Assembly: GCF_029227915.1 (NCBI RefSeq)
Contig: NC_079886.1
Span: 4,030,001-4,094,000, forward strand
Direction: 5' to 3'
Source: Hydractinia symbiolongicarpus
Taxonomy: Eukaryota; Cnidaria; Hydrozoa; Anthoathecata; Hydractiniidae
DNA length: 64,000 nt
Position 1 is the first letter of the stretch. The number at the start of each line of letters is the position of its first letter. Below the pieces are notes generated by a model. It saw nothing but the letters and a program-made list of their open reading frames with translations. It did no database searches and was not told the DNA's origin. A program made the position numbers and the translations under genes. Below, in pieces: positions 11,832-24,600 of this stretch.

Positions 11832-11957
11832 TTCATTTAAAAATGTAGATAAATAACTCATTTTTTACTGTAGGACCAATCCTAGCCATTATCGCACGCT
11901 GAAAAAATAGAGACAGTTTTAAAAACTACATTTCATTGACTTTCTAACGGTATCAGT

Positions 11958-11975
11958 CCGTTTCAGTTACAACGG
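11958..11975 (+). other. Dyad CCGTT-N8-AACGG in the TTACAACGG segment
   Basis: Arms CCGTT (11,958-11,962) and AACGG (11,971-11,975) flank TCAGTTAC. It is intact in monomers of the CAGTTACAACGG type and degraded in the alternative GAGTTACAACAG type. Its presence therefore follows the two competing haplotypes of this part of the monomer. It resembles a dyad binding site but matches no motif that I can name. Confidence 0.45.
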
Positions 11976-14050
11976 TTGCGTCACATATTCGAACCAACAT
12001 GTATATAGCGATATTTTTCTGCTATTACTAGGTTGCATCGCTTTTAACTGTGAAACGATTGACTGTGGGACTTAATTGAACGGATTTTGGACTGTGACCT
12101 GACAAATGTGATGAATGAGACAATTGGACTCCATGCAATAACATTCTTCTTAAATTGGAATGATTGACGGAACTCGGCGATTACACTGGGCGCTGTGGTA
12201 TCGCTTCATTTAATAATGTAGATAAGTAAGTCACTTTTTACTGTGGGTCCAATCCTAGCCGTTATCGCACGCTGAAGAAATTGAGACAGTTTCAAAAACT
12301 ACACTTCATTGACTTTCTAACGGTGTGAGCCCGTTTGAGTTACAACAGTTGGGTCACATTTTCGTACCAACATGTATTTAGCGTAAATATTTCTGATATT
12401 ACTAGGTTGCATCACTTTTAACAGTGAAACGATTGACTGTGGGACTTACTTGAACTGATTTTGGACTTTAACTTTATAAATGTGATAATTGAGACAATTG
12501 GACTCCATGCAATAACATTCTTCTTAAATTGGTATGATTGACGGAACTCAGCGATTACACTGGGCGCTGTGGTAGCGCTTCATTTAAAAATGTAGATATA
12601 TAAGTCATTTTTTACTGTGGGACCAATCCTAGCCGTTATCGCACGCTGAAGAAGTACAGACAGGTTCAAAAACTACATTTCGTTGACTTTCTAACGGTAT
12701 CAGTCCGTTTCTGTTACAACGGTTGCGTCACATATTCGTAGCAACATGTATTTAGCGATAATTCTCAGATTTTACTAGATTGCATCGCTTTTAACAGTGA
12801 CACGATTGAATGTGGGACTTAATTGAACTGATTTAGGACTTTAACTTTATAAATGCAATAATTGAGAGAATTGAACTCCAGGAAATAAAATTATTCTGAA
12901 TTTGACATGACTGCTAGAACTCAACGACTACACTGGGCGCTGTGGTAGCGCTTCATTTAAAAATGTAGATAAATCAGTCATTTTTTACTGTCGGACCAAT
13001 CCTAGCCGTTATCGCACGCTGAAGAAATAGAGACAGTTTCAAAAACTACATTTCATTGACTTTTTAACAGTGTCAGTCTGTTTGATTTACAACAGTTTGG
13101 TCACATTTTCGTACCAACATATATTTATCGATATTTTTCTGATATTACTAGGTTGCATCGCCTTTAACAGTGAAACGATTGACTGTGGGACTTAATTGAA
13201 CTGATTTTGGACTGTGAGCTTAAAAATGTGATGAATGAGACAATTGGACTCCATGAAATAACATTCTTCTTAAATTGGCATGATTGCCGGAACTCAGCGA
13301 TTTAACTCGGCGCTGTGGTAGCGCTTCATTTAAAAATGTAGATAAATAACTCATTTTTTACTGTAGGACCAATCCTAGTCGTTATCGCACGCTGAAGAAA
13401 TAGAGACAGTTTCAAAAACTACATTTCATTGACTTTCTAACGGTATCAGTCCGTTTAAGTTACAACAGTTGGGTCACATTTTCGTACCAACATGTATTTA
13501 GCGATATTTTTCTGCTATTACTAGGTTGCATCGCTTTTAACAGTGAAACAATTGACTGTGGGACTTATTTGAACTGATTTTGGTCTTGAACTTTATAAAT
13601 GCAATAATTGAGAGAATTGAACTCCAAGAAATAAAATTGTTCTGAATTTGACATGATTGCTGGAACTCAGCGATTACACTTAGCGCTGTGATAGCGCTTC
13701 ATTTAAAAATGCAGATAAATAAGTCATTTTTACTGTGGGACCAATCCTAGTCGTTATCGCACGCTGAAGAAATAGAGACAGTTTCAAAACTACATTTCAT
13801 TGACTTTCTAACGGTGTCAGCCTGTTTGAGTTACAACAGTTTGGTCACATTTTCGTACCAACATATATTTATCGATATTTTTCTGATATTACTAGGTTGC
13901 ATCGCCTTTAACAGTGAAACGATTGACTGTGGGACTTAATTGAACTGATTTTGGACTGTGAGCTTACAAATGTGATAATTGAGACAATTGGACTCCATGC
14001 AATAACATTCTTCTTAAATTGGTATGATTGACGGAACTCAGCGATTACAC

Positions 14051-17000
14051 GGGGCGCCGTGGTAGCACTTCATTTAAAAATGTAGATAAATCAGTCATTT
14101 TTTACTGTGGGACCAATCCAAGCCGTTATCGCACACTGAAGAAATAGAGACAGTTTCAAAAACTACATTTCATTGACTTTCTAACGGTGTCAGCCTGTTT
14201 GAGTTACAACAGTTTGGTCACATTTTCGTACCAACATATATTTATCGATATTTTTCTGATATTACTAGGTTGCATCGCCTTTAACAGTGAAACGATTGAC
14301 TGTGGGACTTAATTGAACTGATTTTGGACTGTGAGCTTACAAATGTGATGAATGAGACAATTGGACTCCATGAAATAACATTCTTCTTAAATTGGCATGA
14401 TTGCCGGAACTCAGCGATTTAACTCGGCGCTGTGGTAGCGCTTCATTTAAAAATGTAGATAAATAACTCATTTTTTACTGTAGGACCAATCCTAGCCATT
14501 ATCGCACGCTGAAGAAATAGAGACAGTTTTAAAAACTACATTTCATTGACTTTCTAACGGTATCAGTCCGTTTCAGTTACAACGGTTGCGTCACATATTC
14601 GAACCAACATGTATTTAGCGATATTTTTCTGATATTACTAGATTGCATCGCTTTTAACACTGAAACGATTGAATGTGGGACTTATTTGAACTGATTTTGG
14701 TCTTGAACTTTATAAATGCAATAATTGAGAGAATTGAACTCCAAGAAATAAAATTGTTCTGAATTTGACATGATTGCTGGAACTCAGCGATTACACTTAG
14801 CGCTGTGATAGCGCTTCATTTAAAAATGCAGATAAATAAGTCATTTTTACTGTGGGACCAATCCTAGTCGTTATCGCACGCTGAAGAAATAGAGACAGTT
14901 TCAAAAACTACATTTCATTGACTTTCTAACGGTATCAGTCCGTTTAAGTTACAACAGTTGGGTCACATTTTCGTACCAACATGTATTTAGCGATATTTTT
15001 CTGCTATTACTAGGTTGCATCGCTTTTAACAGTGAAACGATTGACTGTGGGACTTAATTGAACTGATTTTGGACTGTGACCTGACAAATGTGATGAATGA
15101 GACAATTGGACTCCATGAAATAACATTCTTCTTAAATTGGAATGATTGACGGAACTCGGCGATTACACTGGGCGCTGTGGTATCGCTTCATTTAATAATG
15201 TAGATAAGTAAGTCAATTTTCACTGTTGGTCCAATCCTAGCCGTTATCGCACGCTGAAGAAATTGAGACAGTTTCAAAAACTACATTTCATTGACTTTCT
15301 AACGGTGTGAGCCCGTTTGAGTTACAACAGTTGGGTCACATTTTCGTACCAACATCTACTTAGCGTAAATATTTCTGATATTACTAGGTTGCATTGCTTT
15401 TAACAGTGAAACGATTGACTGTGGGACTTACTTGAACTGATTTTGGACTTTAACTTTATAAATGTGATAATTGAGACAATTGGACTCCATGCAATAACAT
15501 TCTTCTTAAATTGGTATGATTGACGGAACTCAGCGATTACACTGGGCGCTGTGGTAGCGCTTCATTTAAAAATGTAGATATATAAGTCATTTTTTACTGT
15601 GGGACGAATCCTAGCCGTTATCGCACGATGAAGAAGTACAGACAGGTTCAAAAACTACATTTCGTTGACCTTCTAACGGTAACAGTCCGTTTCTGTTACA
15701 ACGGTTGCGTCACATATTCGTACCAACATGTATTTAGCGATAATTCTCAGATATTACTAGATTGCATCGCTTTTAACAGTGAAACGATTGAATGTGTGAC
15801 TTAATTGAACTGATTTTGGACTTTAACTTTATAAATGCAATAATTGAGAGAATTGAACTCCAAAAAATAAAATTATTCTGAATTTGACATGACTGCTAGA
15901 ACTCAGCGATTACACGGGGCGCCGTGGTAGCACTTCATTTAAAAATGTAGATAAATCAGTCATTTTTTACTGTGGGACCAATCCAAGCCGTTATCGCACA
16001 CTGAAGAAATAGAGACAGTTTCAAAAACTACATTTCATTGACTTTCTAACGGTGTCAGCCTGTTTGAGTTACAACAGTTTGGTCACATTTTCGTACCAAC
16101 ATATATTTATCGATATTTTTCTGCTATTACTAGGTTGCATCGCTTTTAACAGTGAAACGATTGACTGTGGGACTTAATTGAACTGATTTTGGACTGTGAC
16201 CTGACAAATGTGATGAATGAGACAATTGGACTCCATGAAATAACATTCTTCTTAAATTGGAATGATTGACGGAACTCGGCGATTACACTGGGCGCTGTGG
16301 TATCGCTTCATTTAATAATGTAGATAAGTAAGTCAATTTTCACTGTTGGTCCAATCCTAGCCGTTATCGCACGCTGAAGAAATTGAGACAGTTTCAAAAA
16401 CTACATTTCATTGACTTTCTAACGGTGTGAGCCCGTTTGAGTTACAACAGTTGGGTCACATTTTCGTACCAACATCTACTTAGCGTAAATATTTCTGATA
16501 TTACTAGGTTGCATTGCTTTTAACAGTGAAACGATTGACTGTGGGACTTACTTGAACTGATTTTGGACTTTAACTTTATAAATGTGATAATTGAGACAAT
16601 TGGACTCCATGCAATAACATTCTTCTTAAATTGGTATGATTGACGGAACTCAGCGATTACACTGGGCGCTGTGGTAGCGCTTCATTTAAAAATGTAGATA
16701 TATAAGTCATTTTTTACTGTGGGACGAATCCTAGCCGTTATCGCACGATGAAGAAGTACAGACAGGTTCAAAAACTACATTTCGTTGACCTTCTAACGGT
16801 AACAGTCCGTTTCTGTTACAACGGTTGCGTCACATATTCGTACCAACATGTATTTAGCGATAATTCTCAGATATTACTAGATTGCATCGCTTTTAACAGT
16901 GAAACGATTGAATGTGTGACTTAATTGAACTGATTTTGGACTTTAACTTTATAAATGCAATAATTGAGAGAATTGAACTCCAAAAAATAAAATTATTCTG

Positions 17001-20000
17001 AATTTGACATGACTGCTAGAACTCAGCGATTACACGGGGCGCCGTGGTAGCACTTCATTTAAAAATGTAGATAAATCAGTCATTTTTTACTGTGGGACCA
17101 ATCCAAGCCGTTATCGCACACTGAAGAAATAGAGACAGTTTCAAAAACTACATTTCATTGACTTTCTAACGGTGTCAGCCTGTTTGAGTTACAACAGTTT
17201 GGTCACATTTTCGTACCAACATATATTTATCGATATTTTTCTGATATTACTAGGTTGCATCGCCTTTAACAGTGAAACGATTGACTGTGGGACTTAATTG
17301 AACTGATTTTGGACTGTGAGCTTACAAATGTGATGAATGAGACAATTGGACTCCATGAAATAACATTCTTCTTAAATTGGCATGATTGCCGGAACTCAGC
17401 GATTTAACTCGGCGCTGTGGTAGCGCTTCATTTAAAAATGTAGATAAATAACTCATTTTTTACTGTAGGACCAATCCTAGCCATTATCGCACGCTGAAGA
17501 AATAGAGACAGTTTTAAAAACTACATTTCATTGACTTTCTAACGGTATCAGTCCGTTTCAGTTACAACGGTTGCGTCACATATTCGAACCAACATGTATT
17601 TAGCGATATTTTTCTGATATTACTAGATTGCATCGCTTTTAACACTGAAACGATTGAATGTGGGACTTATTTGAACTGATTTTGGTCTTGAACTTTATAA
17701 ATGCAATAATTGAGAGAATTGAACTGCAAGAAATAAAATTGTTCTGAATTTGACATGATTGCTGGAACTCAGCGATTACACTTAGCGCTGTGATAGCGCT
17801 TCATTTAAAAATGCAGATAAATAAGTCATTTTTACTGTGGGACCAATCCTAGTCGTTATCGCACGCTGAAGAAATAGAGACAGTTTCAAAAACTACATTT
17901 CATTGACTTTCTAACGGTATCAGTCCGTTTAAGTTACAACAGTTGGGTCACATTTTCGTACCAACATGTATTTAGCGATATTTTTCTGCTATTACTAGGT
18001 TGCATCGCTTTTAACAGTGAAACGATTGACTGTGGGACTTAATTGAACTGATTTTGGACTGTGACCTGACAAATGTGATGAATGAGACAATTGGACTCCA
18101 TGAAATAACATTCTTCTTAAATTGGAATGATTGACGGAACTCGGCGATTACACTGGGCGCTGTGGTATCGCTTCATTTAATAATGTAGATAAGTAAGTCA
18201 ATTTTCACTGTTGGTCCAATCCTAGCCGTTATCGCACGCTGAAGAAATTGAGACAGTTTCAAAAACTACATTTCATTGACTTTCTAACGGTGTGAGCCCG
18301 TTTGAGTTACAACAGTTGGGTCACATTTTCGTACCAACATCTACTTAGCGTAAATATTTCTGATATTACTAGGTTGCATTGCTTTTAACAGTGAAACGAT
18401 TGACTGTGGGACTTACTTGAACTGATTTTGGACTTTAACTTTATAAATGTGATAATTGAGACAATTGGACTCCATGCAATAACATTCTTCTTAAATTGGT
18501 ATGATTGACGGAACTCAGCGATTACACTGGGCGCTGTGGTAGCGCTTCATTTAAAAATGTAGATATATAAGTCATTTTTTACTGTGGGACGAATCCTAGC
18601 CGTTATCGCACGATGAAGAAGTACAGACAGGTTCAAAAACTACATTTCGTTGACCTTCTAACGGTAACAGTCCGTTTCTGTTACAACGGTTGCGTCACAT
18701 ATTCGTACCAACATGTATTTAGCGATAATTCTCAGATATTACTAGATTGCATCGCTTTTAACAGTGAAACGATTGAATGTGTGACTTAATTGAACTGATT
18801 TTGGACTTTAACTTTATAAATGCAATAATTGAGAGAATTGAACTCCAAAAAATAAAATTATTCTGAATTTGACATGACTGCTAGAACTCAGCGATTACAC
18901 GGGGCGCCGTGGTAGCACTTCATTTAAAAATGTAGATAAATCAGTCATTTTTTACTGTGGGACCAATCCAAGCCGTTATCGCACACTGAAGAAATAGAGA
19001 CAGTTTCAAAAACTACATTTCATTGACTTTCTAACGGTGTCAGCCTGTTTGAGTTACAACAGTTTGGTCACATTTTCGTACCAACATATATTTATCGATA
19101 TTTTTCTGATATTACTAGGTTGCATCGCCTTTAACAGTGAAACGATTGACTGTGGGACTTAATTGAACTGATTTTGGACTGTGAGCTTACAAATGTGATG
19201 AATGAGACAATTGGACTCCATGAAATAACATTCTTCTTAAATTGGCATGATTGCCGGAACTCAGCGATTTAACTCGGCGCTGTGGTAGCGCTTTATTTAA
19301 AAATGTAGATAAATAACTCATTTTTTACTGTAGGACCAATCCTAGCCATTATCGCACGCTGAAGAAATAGAGACAGTTTTAAAAACTACATTTCATTGAC
19401 TTTCTAACGGTATCAGTCCGTTTCAGTTACAACGGTTGCGTCACATATTCGAGCCAACATGTATTTAGCGATATTTTTCTGATATTACTAGATTGCATCG
19501 CTTTTAACACTGAAACGATTGAATGTGGGACTTATTTGAACTGATTTTGGTGTTGAACTTTATAAATGCAATAATTGAGAGAATTGAACTCCAAGAAATA
19601 AAATTGTTCTGAATTTGACATGATTGCTGGAACTCAGCGATTACACTTAGCGCTGTGATAGCGCTTCATTTAAAAATGCAGATAAATAAGTCATTTTTAC
19701 TGTGGGACCAATCCTAGTCGTTATCGCACGCTGAAGAAATAGAGACAGTTTCAAAAACTACATTTCATTGACTTTCTAACGGTATCAGTCCGTTTAAGTT
19801 ACAACAGTTGGGTCACATTTTCGTACCAACATGTATTTAGCGATATTTTTCTGCTATTACTAGGTTGCATCGCTTTTAACAGTGAAACGATTGACTGTGG
19901 GACTTAATTGAACTGATTTTGGACTGTGACCTGACAAATGTGATGAATGAGACAATTGGACTCCATGAAATAACATTCTTCTTAAATTGGAATGATTGAC

Positions 20001-20765
20001 GGAACTCGGCGATTACACTGGGCGCTGTGGTATCGCTTCATTTAATAATGTAGATAAGTAAGTCACTTTTCACTGTGGGTCCAATCCTAGCCGTTATCTC
20101 ACGCTGAAGAAATTGAGACAGTTTCAAAAACTACATTTCATTGACTTTCTAACGGTGTGAGCCCGTTTGAGTTACAACAGTTGGGTCACATTTTCGTACC
20201 AACATCTACTTAGCGTAAATATTTCTGATATTACTAGGTTGCATTGCTTTTAACAGTGAAACGATTGACTGTGGGACTTACTTGAACTGATTTTGGACTT
20301 TAACTTTATAAATGTGATAATTGAGACAATTGGACTCCATGCAATAACATTCTTCTTAAATTGGAATGATTGACGGAACTCGGCGATTACACTGGGCGCT
20401 GTGGTATCGCTTCATTTAATAATGTAGATAAGTAAGTCACTTTTCACTGTGGGACGAATCCTAGCCGTTATCGCACGATGAAGAAGTACAGACAGGTTCA
20501 AAAACTACATTTCGTTGACCTTCTAATGGTAACAGTCCGTTTCTGTTACAACGGTTGCGTCACATATTCGTACCAACATGTATTTAGCGATAATTCTCAG
20601 ATATTACTAGATTGCATCGCTCTTAACAGTGAAACGATTGAATGTGTGACTTAATTGAACTGATTTTGGACTTTAACTTTATAAATGCAATAATTGAGAG
20701 AATTGAACTCCAAAAAATAAAATTATTCTGAATTTGACATGACTGCTAGAACTCAGCGATTACAC
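14051..20765 (+). repeat. 1,865-bp pentameric higher-order repeat, four copies (one shortened)
   Basis: The boundary marker ACACGGGGCGCCGTGGTAGC places copies at 14,051-15,915, 15,916-17,035, 17,036-18,900 and 18,901-20,765. Three are 1,865 bp (five monomers). The second is 1,120 bp and lacks 745 bp, two monomers. Private variants repeat in register: TTTGGTCTTGAAC (14,690; 17,675; a one-base variant near 19,546), CACTGTTGGTCC and GCACGATGAAGAAG. The shortened copy has a chimeric unit near 16,110-16,125, with ATATATTTATCG from unit 1 before it and TGCTATTACTAGG from unit 3 after it. The fourth copy has a converted patch near 20,365-20,445. The arrangement fits unequal exchange between misaligned sister arrays. 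Confidence 0.88.
20365..20445 (+). other. Short gene-conversion-like patch in the fourth pentamer copy
   Basis: In the other pentamer copies this unit reads TTGGTATGATTGACGG, then TATATAAGTCATTTTTTACT. Here it reads TTGGAATGATTGACGG, a TATCGCTTCATTTAATAATG variant and AAGTCACTTTTCACTG. That matches the unit one monomer upstream (19,991-20,071) at a 374-bp offset. Native sequence resumes on both sides: CATGCAATAAC by 20,342 and GGGACGAATCC from 20,451. The minimum tract is 81 bp and the maximum about 110 bp. Confidence 0.75.
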
Positions 20766-21677
20766 TTAGCGCTGTGATAGCTCTTCATTTAAAAATGAAG
20801 ATAAATAAGTCATTTATTACTGTGGAACCAATCCTAGCCGTTATCGCACGCTGAAGAAATAGAGACAGTTTCAAAATCTACATTTCATTGACTTTCTAAC
20901 GGTATCAGTCCGTTTAAGTTACAACAGTTTGGTCACATTTTCGTACCAACATGTATTTAGCGATATTTTTCTGCTATTACTAGGTTGCATCGCTTTTAAC
21001 AGTGAAACGATTGACTGTGGGACTTAATTGAACTGATTTTGGACTGTCACCTGACAAATGTGATGAATGAGACAATTGGACTCCATGAAATAACATTCTT
21101 CTTAAATTGGCGTGATTGCCGGAACTCAGCGGTTAAACTGGGCGCTGTGGTAGCGCTTCATTTAAAAATGTAGATATATAAGTCATTTTTTACTGTGGGA
21201 CCAATCCTAGCCGCTATCGCACGCCGAAGAAGTTGAGACATTTTCGAAAACTACATTTCATTGACTTTCTAACGGTATCAGTCCGTTTAAGTTACAACAG
21301 TTGGGTCACATTTTCGTACCAACATGTATTTAGCGATATTTTTCTGCTATTACTAGGTTGCATCGCTTTTAACAGTGAAACGATTGACTGTGGAACTTAA
21401 TTGAACTGATTTTGGACTGTGACCTTACAAATGTGATGAATGAGACAATTGAACTCCATGAAATAACATTCTTCTTAAATTGGCGTGATTGCCGGAACTC
21501 AGCGGTTAAACTGGGCGCTGTGGTATCGCTTCATTTAATAATGTAGATAAGTAAGTCACTTTTTACTGTGGGTCCAATCCTAGCCGTTCTCGCACGCTGA
21601 AGAAATTGAGACAGTTTCAAAAACTACATTTCATTGACTTTCTCACGGTGTGAGCCCGTTTGAGTTACAACAGTTTG
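20766..21677 (+). repeat. Mosaic zone with a duplicated monomer and left-arm-like sequence
   Basis: About 2.4 units of mixed subtype. The segment CGTGATTGCCGGAACTCAGC at 21,111 recurs at 21,484, a direct 373-bp monomer duplication. Between them, 21,121-21,250 carries CAGCGGTTAAACTGGG, CCGCTATCGCACGCCGAAG and CATTTTCGAAAAC. These variants are common in the left arm in reverse complement (near 540, 2,760, 4,600, 5,348, 6,090, 8,683 and 9,429), and I found the ACGCCGAAG variant nowhere else in the right arm. Confidence 0.75.
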
Positions 21678-24600
21678 GTCACATTTTCGTACCAACATAT
21701 ATTTATCGATATATTTCTGATTCTACTAGGTTGCATCGCCTTTAACAGTGAAACGATTGACTGTGGGACTTAATTGAACTGATTTTGGACTGTGAGCTTA
21801 CAAATGTGATGAATGAGACAATTGGACTCCATGAAATAACATTCTTCTTAAATTGGCATGATTGCCGGAACTCAGCGATTTAACTCGGCGCTGTGGTAGC
21901 GCTTCATTTAAAAATGTAGATAAATAACTCATTTTTTACTGTAGGACCAATCCTAGCCATTATCGCACGCTGAAGAAATAGAGACAGTTTTAAAAACTAC
22001 ATTTCATTGACTTTCTAACGGTATCAATCCGTTTCAATTACAACGGTTGCGTCACATATTCAAACCAACATGTATTTAGCGATATTTTTCTGATATTACT
22101 AGATTGCATCGCTTTTAACAATGAAACGATTGAATGTGGGACTTAATTGAACTGATTTTGGACTTGAACTTTATAAATGCAATAATTGAGAGAATTGAAC
22201 TTCAAGAAATAAAATTGTTTTGAATTTGACATGATTACTAGAACTCAGCGATTACACTTAGCGCTGTGATAGCGCTTCAATTAAAAATGCAGATAAATAA
22301 GTCATTTTTTACTGTGGGACCAATCCTAGTCGTTATCGCACGCTGAAGAAATAGAGACAGTTTCAAAAACTGCATTTCATTGACTTTCTAACGGTATCAG
22401 TCCGTTTAAGTTACAACAGTTGGGTCACATTTTCGTACCAACATGTATTTAGCGATATTTTTCTGCTATTACTAGGTTGCATCGCTTTTAACTGTGAAAC
22501 GATTGACTGTGGGACTTAATTGAACTGATTTTGGACTGTGACCTGACAAATGTGATGAATGAGACAATTGGACTCCATGCAATAACATTCTTCTTAAATT
22601 GGAATGATTGACGGAACTCGGCGATTACACTGGGCGCTGTGGTATCGCTTCATTTAATAATGTAGATAAGTAAGTCACTTTTTACTGTGGGTCCAATCCT
22701 AGCCGTTCTCGCACGCTGAAGAAATTGAGACAGTTTCAAAAACTACATTTCATTGACTTTCTCACGGTGTGAGCCCGTTTGAGTTACAACAGTTGGGTCA
22801 CATTTTCGTACCAACATGTATTTAGCGTAAATATTTCTGATATTACTAGGTTGCATCACTTTTAACAGTGAAACGATTGACTGTGGGACTTACTTGAACT
22901 GATTTTGGACTTTAACTTTATAAATGTGATGAATGAGACAATTAGACTCCATGAAATAACATTCTTCTTAAATTGGCATGATTGCCGGTACTCAGCGATT
23001 ACATTGGGCGCTGTGGTAGCGCTTCATTTAAAAATGTAGATATATTAGTCATTTTTTACTGTGGGACCAATCCTAGCCGTTATCGCACGCTGAAGAAGTA
23101 CAGACAGGTTCAAAAGCTACATTTCGTTGACTTTCTAACGGTATTAGCCCGTTTCTGTTACAACGGTTGCGTCACATTTTCGTACCAACATATATTTATC
23201 GATATATTTCTGATATTACTAGGTTGCATCGCCTTTAACAGTGAAACGATTGACTGTGGGACTTAATTGAACTGATTTTGGACTGTGAGCTTACAAATGT
23301 GATGAATAAGACAATTGGACTCCATGAAATAACATTCTTCTTAAATTGGCATGATTGCCGGAACTCAGCGATTTAACTCGGCGCTGTGGTAGCGCTTCAT
23401 TTAAAAATGTAGATAAATAACTCATTTTTTACTGTAGGACCAATCCTAGCCATTATCGCACGCTGAAGAAATAGAGACAGTTTTAAAAACTACATTTCAT
23501 TGACTTTCTAACGGTATCAATCCGTTTCAATTACAACGGTTGCGTCACATATTCAAACCAACATGTATTTAGCGATATTTTTCTGATATTACTAGATTGC
23601 GTCGCTTTTAACACTGAAACGATTGAATGTGGGACTTAATTGAACTGATTTTGGACTTGAACTTTATAAATGCAATAATTGAGAGAATTGAACTTCAAGA
23701 AATAAAATTGTTTTGAATTTGACATGATTGCTAGAACTCAGCGATTACACTTAGCGCTGTGATAGCGCTTCATTTAAAAATGCAGATAAATAAGTCATTT
23801 TTTACTGTGGGACCAATCCTAGTCGTTATCGCACGCTGAAGAAATAGAGACAGTTTCAAAAACTGCATTTCATTGACTTTCTAACGGTATCAGTCCGTTT
23901 AAGTTACAACAGTTGGGTCACATTTTCGTACCAACATGTATTTAGCGATATTTTTCTGCTATTACTAGGTTGCATGGCTTTTAACTGTGAAACGATTGAC
24001 TGTGGGACTTAATTGAACTGATTTTGGACTGTGACCTGACAAATGTGATGAATGAGACAATTGGACTCCATGCAATAACATTCTTCTTAAATTGGAATGA
24101 TTGACGGAACTCGGCGATTACACTGGGCGCTGTGGTATCGCTTCATTTAATAATGTAGATAAGTAAGTCACTTTTTACTGTGGGTCCAATCCTAGCCGTT
24201 CTCGCACGCTGAAGAAATTGAGACAGTTTCAAAAACTACATTTCATTGACTTTCTCACGGTGTGAGCCCGTTTGAGTTACAACAGTTGGGTCACATTTTC
24301 GTACCAACATGTATTTAGCGTAAATATTTCTGATATTACTAGGTTGCATCACTTTTAACACTGAAACGATTGAATGTGGGACTTAATTGAACTGATTTTG
24401 GACTTGAACTTTATAAATGCAATAATTGAGAGAATTGAACTTCAAGAAATAAAATTGTTTTGAATTTGACATGATTGCTAGAACTCAGCGATTACACTTA
24501 GCGCTGTGATAGCGCTTCATTTAAAAATGCAGATAAATAAGTCATTTTTTACTGTGGGACCAATCCTAGTCGTTATCGCACGCTGAAGAAATAGAGACAG

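Larger units (their letters stand above)
11494..11866 (+). repeat. Representative 373-bp monomer (reference unit)
   Basis: This is a complete right-arm unit counted from ACTGTGGGACC to the next copy of the same box (ACTGTAGGACC at 11,867), exactly 373 bp. It divides at a second ACTGTGGGAC box (11,689) into half X of 195 bp and half Y of 178 bp. The halves share ordered motifs: the ACTGTGGGAC box, GAGACA, AGCGAT and a GG..GC..CGCTT element. This suggests an old dimer of roughly nucleosome-sized units, which is inference. Half X contains the TTTCATTGACTTTCTAACGG segment, and half Y the hairpin-forming GCGCT-AGCGC element. There is no long open frame and no tRNA- or rRNA-like segment. Confidence 0.9.
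11076..14050 (+). repeat. Tetramer-like zone next to the inversion
   Basis: About eight monomers. The sequence from 11,076 to about 11,950 recurs at 12,569 to about 13,450 with offset 1,493 bp (four units), including the GAAGTACAGACAGG subtype and the TTTGACATGACTGCTAG subtype. After about 13,450 the second copy switches to a CCGTTTAAGTTACAAC type. A rare variant, GAACTGATTTAGGACT near 12,830, recurs in my reading only near 33,345. Confidence 0.7.
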
